Below, one piece after another: positions 34,901 to 45,577 of a stretch of DNA of 64,000 nucleotides. Source of the stretch: Paragorgia papillata. Its lineage: Eukaryota > Cnidaria > Anthozoa > Scleralcyonacea > Coralliidae. Numbering within the stretch: position 1 is the stretch's first letter; every line of letters begins with the position of its first letter. A model generated the notes under the pieces. That model ran no database searches and was not told where the DNA came from. It saw only the letters and a program-made list of their open reading frames with translations. The position numbers were made by a program, and so were the translations under genes. The stretch is from contig JAWNZC010000445.1 of the NCBI GenBank assembly GCA_035771165.1, positions 3,955,501 through 4,019,500 on the forward strand, read 5' to 3'.

Positions 34901-37900
34901 GGTTGACGTTTTACATACAGACTATACAGTACTGAAAATATATTCCGAAGTTTTTAACAACCTAATCCCTTATTTTAGCGCTAATCCTAAGTAACTCCAA
35001 CCTAATCTCAACCTTGTGACGTAATTTTGAGACCTTATATGAAACTTCACTCGAGAATTGAGTTCATGAGAAGTTTGTCGTTTGTCTCAATTAGGATTGC
35101 AGAAATTCTATTCCTTTGAAGAATATGCATGACAATAATGGATTAAAGATCGGTTCGACTGAATTAATGACGACGATTGACCCAACAGACAGAATTAAAT
35201 AATTAACTTATAAACTGCAAGTTTGTATATAATATTTAAAACATGAGCAGCAGTGGCGATAGCCGAGTGTTTTATATCCGATAAAACACGTACTACAAAT
35301 GTTTTAATTGCCTAAGCCGAGAAAGGTGTTTTCCTCATGAATTATTAATAACGGGGCCTGGCAACATTTTGTCCACCGCGTGTAAGGAGACTACACGTGT
35401 AGCCTCAGTGTAAAGTTTACAGTTTAATATACATGTATGAGCAAGAGTGTTTATCACCAACGTGGTACTGATTTATTTTGTGTTTTTCTCATGAGTTTGA
35501 AGTTATGATCATTTAATACATATCAAGCAAACCAAGTAGGGTATTCCTGGAAGAGTTGTGTGTTTTTATATCAAACTTATATCATTTCAAAAGCTCTTTC
35601 GAGTAAAATATGCCAAATGCTGAAAAGCTTCTCATAACTTGTATAATACAAGTTGTATTGCTTAGGCTAATATTTCCGTTGACCTATTTCATTGCAGATA
35701 AAGAAAAGGATAGTAGAGGTCGTGAATTAGCTTCTGAAGCTGATGGTGATTGGCGGACTGGGCCCAAGGATCCACCGTCGGGTCGACAGGATCAGCGTGA
35801 TTTGAATGGTGACGAGCAACGGAGAGGGTTTGGAAATAACTCTGGAAGAGATTCACCTACTGGTGATCGAAGAGGTGGATATGATGGTGGACGAGGTGGT
35901 GGATACGGGAATAGAGGTGGTGGATTTGGCGACAGAGGTGGATATAGTAGCAGAGGTGGTGGGTTTGGGGATAGAGATGGAGATAGAGGTGGATATGGGG
36001 ATAGAGATGGATATCGGAACAAAAGAGGTGGGTATGGAGGCAGAGATGGTTATGATGATGGTGGATATGGTGATAGAAGGGGGTTTGGTGATAGGGATGG
36101 ATTTGGCAGCCGTAGAGAGTATGGTAACCGAGATAAGGGCTATGGTGACAGAGATAGGGGATATGGTGACCGCGACAGAGGCTATGGTGATCGAAACAGA
36201 AGCTATGGTGATCGCGACAAAGGCTATGGTGATCGTGACAGAGGGTTTGGCGACAGAGATCGAGGTTATGGGGACAGAAATAGAGGGTACGGTGATAGTA
36301 AGGGATATGGTGATAGGGGTGGAGGGTTTGGTGACAGAGACAGAGGGTATGGTGATCGAGATAGAGGGTATGGTGATCGAGACAGAGGATATGGTGATCG
36401 AGATAGAGGACATGATGATCGTGATAAGGCACCTGCTGACCGAGGTAGAACGTTTGGTGACGGAGAGAATCGAGAAAGACGCGACGAAGACCGGTCTAGT
36501 GATCGTGGTGCTGACAAAAATGAACCTACGAAAGAAACAAACTCACATGATGGAGATAGGTTAGTTGTTTTTCTTCTTTTTAGTTACTGCATGACGGGCG
36601 ATTACTTATTGGATTCATCTAATGATCTAACAGGTGAGGCGGTTTCGAGAAAAAAAAACCGAAACCGAAAACCGACACGAAGAAAGTGATAAAACCGACA
36701 TAACCGATCTTCCGCTTTGTGCCTTCGTAATCAGCGCCTGCGATACGCTAATGACATATACCGCATTATTCAAAGATGGCGCCCGTAAACATAAACGTAG
36801 GAAGAATATTCCTGGAAGAAGACCAACTTTGGCGTGCTCCTTAGTTTAATCCAACTGATGGGTATGCGATACATTCATCTGAATTGTCCGACAAACGATC
36901 TAATAGAACACTACTTGCGTTAAATAGAGAATTTAAGAATGTATTAATATTCTGAATGAGTTTTTAGGTTTTCCGTTTCTTTCGGTATTTCACCGTGAAG
37001 GAAACCGGCAAAACCGATCTCTAAATCAAACCGCCTCGCCCTAGATCTAAGCTCGATTTGGCAAAATATTTAAGGAGAGAATTCAAGAGATAGTGTGGAA
37101 AAAGAATTATAACATAGATGTAATACAACGGCATTTCTGATTGGCTACTGTGCGTGCTCCATAACTCGATGGAGCCCGGCAATTTCAAATATAGTGAGAA
37201 ACTCGTTTTTAATCAGCGAAATAAATATGTTTCCGTTGTTCCATATTGTTTTACGCTTTTTTCGTGCTCACCGAACTTCCCGCGTGCATCCATAACTCGA
37301 TGGAGCACGCTAAACCATGAACCATTTTTTTAAATGGTACTTTTATAAACACTTCTTTATTTACTGTTGCTATTACTTCTTGTAGGCGAAGTGAGGAAGA
37401 AGATAGGAGACGTGATGGTGGTCGTGAACCTAGTGGCAGGTTTGGTGATGGTGAACGAAATGAAGAGAGGCGCGAACGTAAGTGAATATGTGTGACCTAT
37501 CAGATCTTGATGTATTATTTATTGCTATAGTGTCCTATTGTATTAATGTAACAGCAGAAGGTCACTGCGTATTTTATCTGATAAATCACGTACTGCGAGT
37601 TTTTTAAATTGCTTTAACTCATTCCTGTCCCAGGGCTTCCCCCAGAGGTGAATAAAATCGTCTAGCGTTAGCCAGAATAAAATACGAAACACCGATTCGG
37701 ACAGGAAAGAGTTAAGAAACGATTCATTTGATACTTTAATTGGCGTAAACTATAGTGAATTTAAACGTCGGCTGTAGACTATAAAAAATAACGAGAACAT
37801 TTATCGAGAACAGCAAGCGATTCTCTATCTAATACACCTTATTCTAAAATGGTCACGGAATTATATTATTTCTTTTATATGCCAGAAAATTGTCCTTTGT

Positions 37901-39190
37901 GAACTCGTTTTCAAGAACGAAATTCAAAATAATTTTTACTTTAAAGTGGATATAACCGGCCAATTTTTTTATCATCTAAATACATTCTACCTTTGGCATA
38001 TAGTTGAACAACGAAATATTTTTTAGATTGGAGCAACCTTTATTGCTTTAATAGAGATTTTTGTTTTCAAAATGGTAATGAGATGGCGCCAAAGTAGTCG
38101 TTATCTATACAATATTTATTTGCTGGAGTGACATGACGTAATTCTTCCATTAATGGTGTGTTTGAACAACATGTTCCATGTTGTATGAGAAAAAGAGAAA
38201 GAAAGCCAAATGCCTACATAGACGTCATCTCATTACTATACTAGAAATGCGAATCGCCAAAAAACATTGAAGAATAGCTCCTATTGGGTTTATATGCACT
38301 TTAAATCGAGATCACAAGAGCTACTTTATATGCACATAAAATAATTTGCCCAAGTAAGACAGTTTTCCCGCCTCCTTTTACATGTATCAAGATTTTCATA
38401 GCGAACTAAACGCTAATAACTAATTTGTTAAAATAATCTTTGTAGCAAGAGAAAGACCGAGACTCCAGCTCAAACCGCGGTCTACTCCTAAAGATAACGA
38501 TGTTACAAGCAACGTAGCCTCGTCGGCCATATTCGGAGAAGCTAAACCGGTTAACACAGCGGCGCGAGAAATGGAGATCGCTGCTCGACTTGAAAAGGAA
38601 AAGGCAAAAAAAGAATCGCAAGAGAGTAGTGACTGGAAACCTGGGGATCGACGTCGTGTCAGGTCAACGGGAAGTGACGATGGAGAGAAGAAGTTCGAAA
38701 AGAGGTAAACAGAATAGATCTTGCTTGGTCGTGGTCGTGGTCGTGGTCATGGTTGTGGTCATGGTCGTGATCATGGTCGTGATCATGGTCGTTGTCGTGG
38801 TTGTGAACATGGTCGTGGTCATGGTCGTGGTCGTGGTCATGGTCGTGATCATGGTCGTGGTCATGGTTGTGATCATGGTTGTGAACATGGTTGTGATCAT
38901 GGTCGTGATCATGGTTGTGATCATAGTCGTGATCATGGTCGTGATCATGGTTGTGATCATGGTCGTGGTCGTGGTTGTGAACATGGTCGTGGTCATGGTC
39001 GTGATCATGGTCGTGATCATGGTTGTGATCATGGTCGTGGTCGTGGTTGTGAACATGGTCGTGGTCATGGTTGTGATCATGGTCGTGGTTGTGATCATGG
39101 TCGTGGTCGTGGTCGTGGTCATGGTCGTGGTCATGGTCGTGGTCATGGTTGTTGTGATCATGGTCGTGGTTGTGAACATGGTCGTGGTCA

Positions 39191-39224
<34 letters not shown>

Positions 39225-41214
39225 GGTTGTGGTCATGGTTGTGATCATGGTCGTGGTCATGGTCGTGGTTGTGGTTGTGAACATGGTCGTGGTCATGGTC
39301 GTGGTCGTGGTCGTGGTGGTTGTGGTCATGGTTGTGATCATGGTCGTGGTCATGGTCGTGGTCATGGTCGTGGTGGTGATCATGGTCGTGGTCGTGGTCG
39401 TGGTCGTGGTTGTGAACATGGTCGTGGTCATGGTCGTGGTTGTGATCATGGTCGTGGTTGTGAACATGGTCGTGGTCGTGGTGGTTGTGGTCATGGTTGT
39501 GATCATGGTCGTGGTCATGGTCGTGGTTGTGATCATGGTCGTGGTTGTGAACATGGTCGTGGTCATGGTCGTGGTCATGGTCGTGATCATGGTCTTGTGT
39601 TCTATATATATGTTCTATATATATGTTCTCTCTTTACGCTCTCTTGATGTTGACTATGTATGCAATAATTATAACAATGTTCAATGTTGTGGCAGCGTTA
39701 TAAAACTGAACATTATAAACATTCACTTGTCCTTCAGCAGCGTATATATGTGATAGAAGAAGAATTTCAAATGAAGTCGAATCACTGCTGTAGAGAAAGG
39801 TTTTCTGACTGCACCAACCGGGAATCGAACCCAAGGTCTCTGGTTTAACGTACCAGCGCTCTACCACTGAGCTATTGGGACCCCCGGCTGAAGCAGTCAG
39901 CGATATTTAATATATGGATATTTCTGACTGCCTCAGCCGGGAGTCCCAATAGCTCAGTAGAGCGCTGGTACGTTAAACCAGAGACCTTGGGTTCGATTCC
40001 CGGTTGGTGCAGTCAGAAAACTTTTCTCTACAGCAGTGATTCGACTTCATTTGAAATTCTTCTTCTAAACCGAACATTGTTTGATATTTTTTTGCTAGTG
40101 TATAATATTTGCTATTGTATCAACTACTCGATAACAATACGTATTGATTTTGAAACATGCATCTTATTTTTTTTAAGCCCGCCTTCGTCTGGTATGAGGA
40201 GGCAAGGTGAACGTGGGGAAGCAGAGGGTGGTCGAGGAGTATCGAGGACAGACAGGGGTCGAGGACGAGACAAGAGTGGTGGACGAGGGGGAAAGAGAGA
40301 ACCAAGACCTGTTGAACCGAAGAAATACGAAGAACCCGAAGTGAAGGTTGGTGTAGTGAAAACAAATTATGCTTGGTTGCTGAGGATACATTAACTTGCA
40401 GTTTTAATTTAGACCTTTTTTCGGTGCTAACAGTTTTAGAAGTAGCGAAAATAATTTTAGAAACAATTTTAGAAATAGCTATTTTATCATGGAGAGAAGA
40501 TTATGAAACGGAACGTTATAAATTGTGCAATTAAGAGCTAGCAAAATGTTGGGTTATCGCATTGTGTTTTTATATACACGCATTTTCGTTGTCCTTAAAT
40601 AGCAAATCACAAATCGGGGACCCAGCGTCTGTACGGTTCCTTTTAAGTTTCTTTAATTCTCAGTCATGGCAGAAACTGGTTGGCAGCTCGCTTCGAGTAC
40701 TTGATATTCTAATTAAAAGTAACTCTCCGTTGTGGATTTTTTTAATTATATAAAAGTACTCGCTGCGTGTCATGCAATTTTTGTTTTTATAAATTTGGAG
40801 CGCGCTGAAAGGACATTTTTTGTTTTTCAGGTTTGGGCAGCAAAGAGCAAATACTCTGCACTTTTGGAGACGGACGATGACGAAGTGGATTGTCGCAGTG
40901 ATAATGAGGACGAAGACGAGGAAAAGGAGGAGGAGGAAACGGGAAAGGGGAAGGAGGGAAAGGAAGAGGAGGAGGAGGGAAAGACAGAGGAGGGAAAGGA
41001 GAATGTGGGAAACGAGGAGGTTAGAAAGCAGGATGAGGGAAAGGAAGAGGAGGGAAAGACAGAGGAGGGAAAGGAGAATGTGGGAAACGAGGAGGATAGA
41101 AACCAGGAGGAGGGAAAGAAAGATGGAGGAAAGCAGGATGAAGGAAAGGAGGAGGAAGAGAACAGTGTAGCGGATAAAGAACTTAATTCTGAAGAAGCCG
41201 AAGTAAATTCTTAA
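28938..41214 (+). CDS. EIF4B: Eukaryotic translation initiation factor 4B
   Basis: Ten exons join in frame to 765 codons: 28938-28950, 29074-29223, 33251-33450, 34451-34564, 34772-34826, 35698-36559, 37386-37477, 38446-38704, 40178-40346, 40831-41214. All junctions are GT/AG and phases agree. The start [12 protein letters not shown] fits the family. Motifs in order: SNWADES (about residue 44), [10 protein letters not shown] (73-82), an RRM at about 95-172 with RNP2 AFLGNLPY (99-106) and RNP1 KGFGYAEF (137-144), a Gly/Arg/Asp/Tyr repeat region (about 235-418), LKPRSTPKD plus [20 protein letters not shown] (exon 8), and KSKYSALL before an acidic tail. EIF4B stimulates the eIF4A helicase in the eIF4F complex in the cytoplasm, helping ribosomes load on mRNA. 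Human EIF4B is 611 residues; the excess here lies in the repeat and the tail. Confidence 0.95.
29705..29835. mobile_element. MITE with TTCACATGAG ends
   Basis: In EIF4B intron 2. TTCACATGAGGCGAGTTATC at the left, and further right GTTCACATGAGACCGAGATA in the same orientation, with an internal palindrome GAGTTATCTCGGGGG / CCCCCGAGATAACTC. Exact element ends are uncertain. Confidence 0.45.
29934..30708. repeat. Two copies of an 80-bp repeat
   Basis: AACTCACCAAAGTGAGATTT, then CTCGCGAGACCAGAGGCTCT, then CCCAAACACAAACTCAGAGC and CTCYGGTACCCAG occur at 29934-30010 and, nearly identically, at 30623-30703. Both are in EIF4B intron 2, same orientation. Confidence 0.75.
30428..30575. mobile_element. 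Foldback MITE, CCATATAATAAACCTC family
   Basis: Starts GCCATATAATAAACCTCTTA and ends GGTTAATAAGAAGTTAGTAA; the centre is a strong palindrome (AATATCAGACCTCGGTC ... GACCTTGGTCTGATATT). A diverged relative with the same ends lies in a STRAD intron at 52424-52552. Confidence 0.65.
31465..31762. repeat. Tandem duplication, about 110-bp unit
   Basis: The unit CAAACATACAAA ... CACTACACTGTCTGTATACA ... CACAGTGATGGAGGTGTTCA GTGTACAT occurs at about 31467-31581 and again at 31659-31762. In the first copy it is followed by GTTAACACTTTGAGGCCTTG. In the second a hAT MITE intervenes before that sequence resumes at 32112. Confidence 0.8.
31763..32103. mobile_element. hAT MITE, TSD GTGTACAT, ATTAATCGAT-rich
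   Basis: TIRs TAGAGCTGTGCC and GGCACAGCTCTA are perfect, and GTGTACAT flanks both sides (31755-31762 and 32104-32111). CGATTAAT repeats fill both subterminal regions. 341 bp, non-coding. The longer relative at 45578-46569 retains hAT coding sequence. Confidence 0.92.
32950..33196 (+). repeat. tRNA-derived SINE with CGTTAGA/TTTCGGCAG tail
   Basis: The head has an A-box-like TGGCTGAATGGTTAG and a B-box-like GGTTCGAAATC (32985-33002). The tail contains CCTTCGCTCAAAACGTTAGA and TCTGTTTCGGCAGTATATCT. The tail sequence recurs as an inverted pair at 58210-58344. It ends about 50 bp before EIF4B exon 3. Confidence 0.5.
33513..34033. mobile_element. hAT MITE, TSD ATCAGGAT
   Basis: TIRs TAGAGGTGTGCG and CGCACACCACTA (one mismatch); ATCAGGAT flanks both ends (33505-33512, 34034-34041). 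CGGATCGGATT-type motifs recur at both ends; three tandem 43-bp units (TTGGTTTTCTTTTGTATATC...) lie at 33775-33903. It landed inside a larger inverted repeat: GTGTTTCATCAGGA before it and TCCTGATGAAACAC after it (near 34090). Confidence 0.9.
35866..36430 (+). repeat. EIF4B: DRYG-type repeat region of EIF4B exon 6
   Basis: Tandem GYGDRDR / GYGDRNR / GGYGDRDG units, about 25 copies, with silent and conservative variation at the DNA level. In mammalian EIF4B the DRYG region mediates self-association and binding to eIF3; here it is longer and more regular. Open frames on the other strand and other frames are by-products of the repeat. Confidence 0.85.
36631..37042. mobile_element. hAT MITE in EIF4B intron 6
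   Basis: Ends CAGGTGAGGCGGTTT and AAACCGCCTCGCCCT. The flanks TGATCTAA (36623-36630) and AGATCTAA (37043-37050) match at 7 of 8 bases. ACCGAAAACCGA-type motifs iterate inside. 412 bp, non-coding. The exon 6 reading frame runs on into it, but a good donor (GATAG|GTTAGT) lies before it. Confidence 0.7.
38727..39595. repeat. 870-bp GGTCRT/GATCATGG microsatellite
   Basis: Imperfect hexamer array built from GGTCGT, GGTCAT, GGTTGT, GATCAT and GAACAT. It lies 22 bp after the donor of EIF4B exon 8. Because no unit contains a stop in most frames, very long artificial frames exist on both strands. Reading through from exon 8 would hit a stop at once (AGG TAA), so it is not an exon extension. Confidence 0.95.
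39749..40068. repeat. Inverted pair of tRNA-derived SINEs
   Basis: The left arm (39749-39884, - orientation) and right arm (39945-40068, + orientation) are near-perfect inverted copies. Each contains a tRNA-like head (39817-39880 and 39946-40012): GTCCCAATAGCTCAG, GAGCGCTGGTACGTTAAACC (five-base anticodon stem, loop ACGTTAA, anticodon GTT if real) and GGGTTCGATTCCCGG. The right copy has lost GG from the D loop. Position 33 is C instead of T and the acceptor stem has a mismatch, so neither should work as a tRNA. Transcripts of this EIF4B intron could fold into a long hairpin. Confidence 0.75.
40900..41205 (+). repeat. EIF4B: Glu/Lys/Gly-rich tail of EIF4B with internal duplication
   Basis: The last exon encodes an acidic low-complexity tail. 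A block of about 70 bp (GGAAAGACAGAGGAGGGAAA, then a segment encoding ENVGNEE) appears twice in a row (about 40978-41024 and 41050-41096), so the tail lengthened by tandem duplication. Human EIF4B also ends in an acidic tail, but a shorter one. Confidence 0.7.
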
Positions 41215-41878
41215 TGTGGAATTAATATAACAACGAACTCTATTATTAACAATACGTAAGCTACTCCCTCGAGAAAAGTCTTTTAACTCGAGGAGAAATT
41301 GGCGTAAGTTTTGTAGATTTGAGAGATTTGTCGTCACTCAGCGATGTGATCTGGATTAAGCAAAGCTTTACAATGAACAAAGCCGTTTTGGGTTTTCATT
41401 CGGTATAATTCGTTTCTTTGATTTTGAAACAATCAGACAGTAGAAACAATACGGTCAAGGTAACTATGTTTATATATTTGACAAATCTGCGGACTATTTT
41501 AAAGGTGTATGGTAGTAAGTAAGACGTATCTGTATTCACTGGGCTATAGTTTAACAGGTGCTGTATTGCACGTATACATGAACTATGTCTGTTGTTTTTT
41601 TCATCATGGTAGTTCACTAGGAATAGTTGGTCGTCAAGATTTTCTTCGAGTCTGAAGTTCAGTTGTAAAAAAAATGCAACGTCAAGTCCTACTGACTTAT
41701 GGCTATGGGAATTTAATCTAAGAGTGTAAAAAGAGTGCTGCATAGGCAGTTTTTTTGGATAATGCGAAGTGAAAAGGTGATGAACTCGTACCTAGATTCT
41801 TTCATAGTCATTCAAAATATGGTCTGGAAACTCTAAAGCTAAAGTCTTTGTTCTATCTTTTTGTTCGCCTTTATGCAT
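41215..41878. other. EIF4B 3' region, no other gene
   Basis: Presumed 3' UTR then intergenic DNA. No canonical AATAAA was found in the first few hundred bases after the stop, so the polyadenylation site is not placed. Confidence 0.4.
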
Positions 41879-41886
41879 TTTTGTAC

Positions 41887-42573
41887 CAGTGGCGTAACTT
41901 TGGCCTAGGGTGCCCCTGGCCCAAACAGGAAAGGGCTCCCCCCTCCAGCCCCTGGGGACCTAGGGCGCGTAGCCCGCGAATTGAATTTCACATGCCCCAG
42001 AAGTGCATTTTTGGTGATTTCTGCGCGGAATTTTCCAAAAAATAAATCGGTATAAGGGGAAATTCATCATCATATCAAACGTTTGTTAGATTATAAGAAT
42101 ATTTATCAACCCGTTGATACCGGCAGGTGAAGCCGTCTTATATCAAGAATATAGTCACTGACGAAAATACCATAATCACGTAACTACATCGTTGTAAACT
42201 CACCTTACAATATAAACACAGATTTATTTACAAACAAAACAAAACAAAACAAAACAAGCTAACCTGGCTCTTGCACTGCTGCATTAAAAGAAAAAAGAAA
42301 ACATTTTGTTTTTATGATTTGGGTGAACACAAAAATGGTTAGTCTAATGCTATGCCTGAGATAATACAGGTCTTTTGGCATTTTGAAATTGATCCTGTTT
42401 GAAACTTCGTACCAATATTTAAATGATGGAAAGTATATATCCAGTTCAACGACGGCTGACGATTTCCCAATAAATACGTGAAAATGACGCAATCCCCGTA
42501 AAGGACATCCTGGCTCAGGGCCCCCCCTGTGACAGGGGGCCCCCGGGCTGCGCCTATAGGAGTTACGCCACTG
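41887..42573. mobile_element. hAT element, TSD TTTTGTAC
   Basis: TIRs CAGTGGCGTAACT and AGTTACGCCACTG are perfect; TTTTGTAC flanks both ends (41879-41886, 42574-42581). GC-rich CCCCTGG/GGGGGC blocks sit inside each end. 687 bp, no transposase recognised. Confidence 0.9.
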
Positions 42574-42849
42574 TTTTGTACACCGTGCACGGTCACTGGA
42601 CATGTTGTATTTTAGTATAATGAACGAATTATCCAATAGCAACGTTTCTGCAGTTCAATCACGCAACCGTTCAAAAATCGCAAGTTGCTACTTGGTGTTA
42701 CACATTACGATTTTTTTTCGCAACCTGCAATATTCAGGCTATTTGTCGCAAGTTGCAAGAAAAATCGCATCGTGTAACATCACCTTCAGGTAGGTTCAAC
42801 ATAAAATCACAGCTCATAGGCGCTTTGAAGTTTGCCGAGTCTCCACAGA

Positions 42850-43290
42850 TCGTTTTCATCTGACGTCACGGCGACCATATTGGTGTACCAAAACAATGAA
42901 ATGGCGGCCATATTGGTGTACCATCTTTATCCTGTGGGAATTTAGCTCTATTCTTATTCAAACATTTCGTACAAATAAACGACTAATTTTACATTCGACG
43001 TGTTTTTCTGAAAATCTTTCGGCTTGGACTGAAATTACTCTAGGCTTGATTTCGAGCCGTATCTCGGGCCCCAGTACTTACCTTCCCCGAAATCAACGAC
43101 TGGACTCGTGAGCTTGCACCAATCACAAACGTGCCTGCACATTTTCAGCAGGCATATTCTTGGTTTTCATCTGACGTCACGGCGGCCATGTTGGTGCACA
43201 GAAAGAATGAAATGGCGGCCATATTGGTGCACAATCTTTATCCTATGGGAATTTAACTCTATTCTTATTCAAACATTTCGTATTGTTTTA
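42850..43290. repeat. Direct repeat with TCATCTGACGTCACGGCG
   Basis: TTTTCATCTGACGTCACGGC, then AATGAAATGGCGGCCATATT and TCTATTCTTATTCAAACATT occur at 42853-42972 and again at 43157-43281, over 90 percent alike. This GGCCATNTTGG-type repeat has no coding content. Confidence 0.75.
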
Positions 43291-43799
43291 CCACCCCAAC
43301 GGGGCCACCAATCACGTGAGTGAAAACGATCCCATTGCAGATGATTGCATGAATTACCCCGTAAGTTCTACATTTTATGCTATGCACAACTAATGACGTC
43401 ATAGCTGAAATGTTGTAGTTGATAACTCCGGAATGGCATAGGATCTGAAAGGCATGTAAAAGCCATTTCCCATTATTTTAAATGTTTTTTCAAAAACAAT
43501 AATAAAAAATAGGTACGTTTACACGTACATGTATCTGATTGGAAAAATCTTCTGAAATTTGATTGGTCCCAAAGAATATTCTATTGTTACTTAACTAACA
43601 TCGGAAAACCTTGCATGCCGACGTAGTATCTACTCGCATGCGCAGTAGATACAGAAACAAATTGAAGGTAATCTAGGCAATAGTAAGCTAGTATGGAAAA
43701 CAATATAATGTCATGGCAAGACAAAAATTATTCTATCCAAATTAAGTATTAGACCAACATCTGGCAATACAGTGTTGTCTAAACCCGATTAAATTCCGG

Positions 43800-44455
43800 A
43801 GTTCTTAAATAAACATACTACCGGCGTTAGGCGTAATTTAGCAAGTCAACTGATATTACTGATTCCTTCGTGATGAAGACTTGCCCTCATTTGAAGACTA
43901 TATTCCAGGGGCGCAACTAGAAAATTTCGAGGGCAGGGGTTGAACGCAAAAAAAGGGCAAAGTCGTTCAGTATTCTAAACAATTTGGGACTAGAAGGCAG
44001 TGGTGTGGGAAGCAGAGATTCTAGGGGGGTCCGGGGGCATGTGCCCCGGAAAATGTTTGAATTTTAGGTCTCTGAAACGGCATTTCCTGCATTTTTAGGA
44101 CGCTTTTCTCGTATTTTCAGTTGCGGAAATTTTTATTTTGGTCTCGCATTATTGCGGAGAATTGTATTGCGTGCTACAACACGATTAATTATCTGTTTAT
44201 CTAATGTCTAACCTAGTATTAGAGGTCTCACAAAAAGGGCAGGGGTTAAAAAGGGCAGGGGTTGCAACCCCCCAACCCCAACCCCCCCCCCCCCCCCTAG
44301 TTGCGCGCCTGTATTCCTCCAGTTGACTCTACCTTTTCTATTGAGAAAGCTACTGTAGAGGAAATTTTCAATTTATTAAATTCTTTGAAACTAGACAAAG
44401 CTGCAGGATTAAACAACATTGCGGCCTAGTTACTTAAAATAGGCGCAGCTATACG
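43800..44455 (+). pseudogene. Non-LTR retrotransposon RT fragment
   Basis: With the element at 43906-44311 and one TATTC copy removed, the frame DEDLPSFEDYI continues directly into PPVDSTFSIEKATVEEIF, then NLLNSLKLDKAAGLNNIAA, a stop, and LLKIGAAI. The LKxxKAAGxxNI block is the start of the reverse transcriptase fingers of RTE/CR1-like LINEs. Upstream, NLASQL supports the same family. Only about 90 codons remain; stops and a frameshift near 43873 show it is dead. Confidence 0.7.
43906..44311. mobile_element. hAT5-like element, 5-bp TSD TATTC
   Basis: TIRs CAGGGGCGCAACTAG and CTAGTTGCGCGCCTG; TATTC on both sides (43901-43905, 44312-44316). Deleting it restores the interrupted LINE frame, which proves the duplication length. 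Five-base duplications are known for the hAT5 group. A block CATGTGCCCCGGAAAATGTT ... GGCATTTCCTGCATTTTTAG inside it recurs in diverged form near 48490-48570. Confidence 0.8.
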
Positions 44456-45169
44456 CTAGCTTTTATGTAACATTTGTAACTAGCTATAGCTAGAGGGCAA
44501 TACTCGGCTCGCTCGTCGGGGCTCATATCGTCAGCGGTTTTATCGAACTCGGCGACTCGCACAAAACGTCAATAACTTATAGGTAAGTAAAGTTTAGTTT
44601 ATTTACAAGACGTATCGCATTCTAACGTGCTCCCTTGAACGAACTTGCGAAGATTTCGGTTGCAAATGACTACATTCATTTTTTTCAGTCTCGTAATTTT
44701 AGCAATCTTCTGGATAACCTATAACCAGTAACCACAACAAAAACCGTAACCTTAGTCAGAAATCTGGTGTACTGCGTAGCTTTTTGGAAAAACGTATTTG
44801 ATGACAGAGAAAAGCCGCGGGCGGGCCGGAATTTTTGGGGTACATGCGCAGCTTTTATGCGCAGCGGCGAAAACTCATCTGAACCCGAATTTTCGGGAGT
44901 ATTAAACTGGTAGCTGTATTAATACTTTCAATAATATGTTGAACTGTGTACTATTGAAAACAAATGTTTTGAAGTTTTAAGCGTAATATGTATTAGAAGT
45001 AAATTTTACGGGCACTGTTAGTGTTGGAGCTATCGATAAAGAAAGTTTGGAATGGCTTCTCTACCTGTTTATACAACTTCATGTCATTTCTGGTAAGATA
45101 TTTCTAGTGTATGAGCCAGCTTTCTTTTGTGATGTGTTATTAAATTGGTACAGAACTAGGTTTGTATAT
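44456..45169. other. No gene recognised
   Basis: A + strand frame at 45047-45241 has faint LINE-like composition (LLNWYRTRF) but cannot be assigned. A good splice donor consensus (ATAG|GTAAGT at 44582) lies in a GC-richer patch and could belong to a 5' exon of STRAD; there is no direct support. Confidence 0.3.
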
Positions 45170-45577
45170 ACTCAATTATTTCCAGTGTTGCATGGTAGGC
45201 TCTTTATTAGAAATGTTGTTACACAGCCATATCAATTATGAGAATAAAATATATTATTATTTAACAATTATTCGCCGAAGGCGAGGTCACTCGAGGTGAG
45301 TATCGGTGAATTATAACCGAGATAAAGTCGAGGTTATTATTCACTGATATTCACTGAGCCTGAGGCGAATAATTATTTTAGTATAAATACACCTTCCTAA
45401 AGTATTGTAAGGTATGGTTTATAATAAGGTGCTATGAATTGGTACATGCATTCTATAGCTATTCAATGGAAACTCTATATCACACTGACACCAATGAAAA
45501 TATTAAGTATAATATATGTAGTACAATGTACACGAATCACAACTTGTGATTCAGGTACATTGTACTATATACATTAT

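Noticed and set aside
35792..36564. Long frames on both strands overlapping EIF4B exon 6
   Set aside because: Shadow frames of the GYGDRDR repeat; the EIF4B frame is fixed by the neighbouring exons.
38590..39753. 387-codon Val/Met-rich and 308-codon Arg/Gly/His- or Thr-rich frames
   Set aside because: Stop-free only because the microsatellite unit lacks stops in those frames; the composition is pure repeat.
39946..40012. Functional tRNA gene for Asn
   Set aside because: D loop shortened, C at position 33 and an acceptor mismatch; part of an inverted SINE pair.
40660..41337. 225-codon - strand hydrophobic frame
   Set aside because: Complement of the Glu/Lys-rich last exon of EIF4B; Leu/Ser-rich by necessity.
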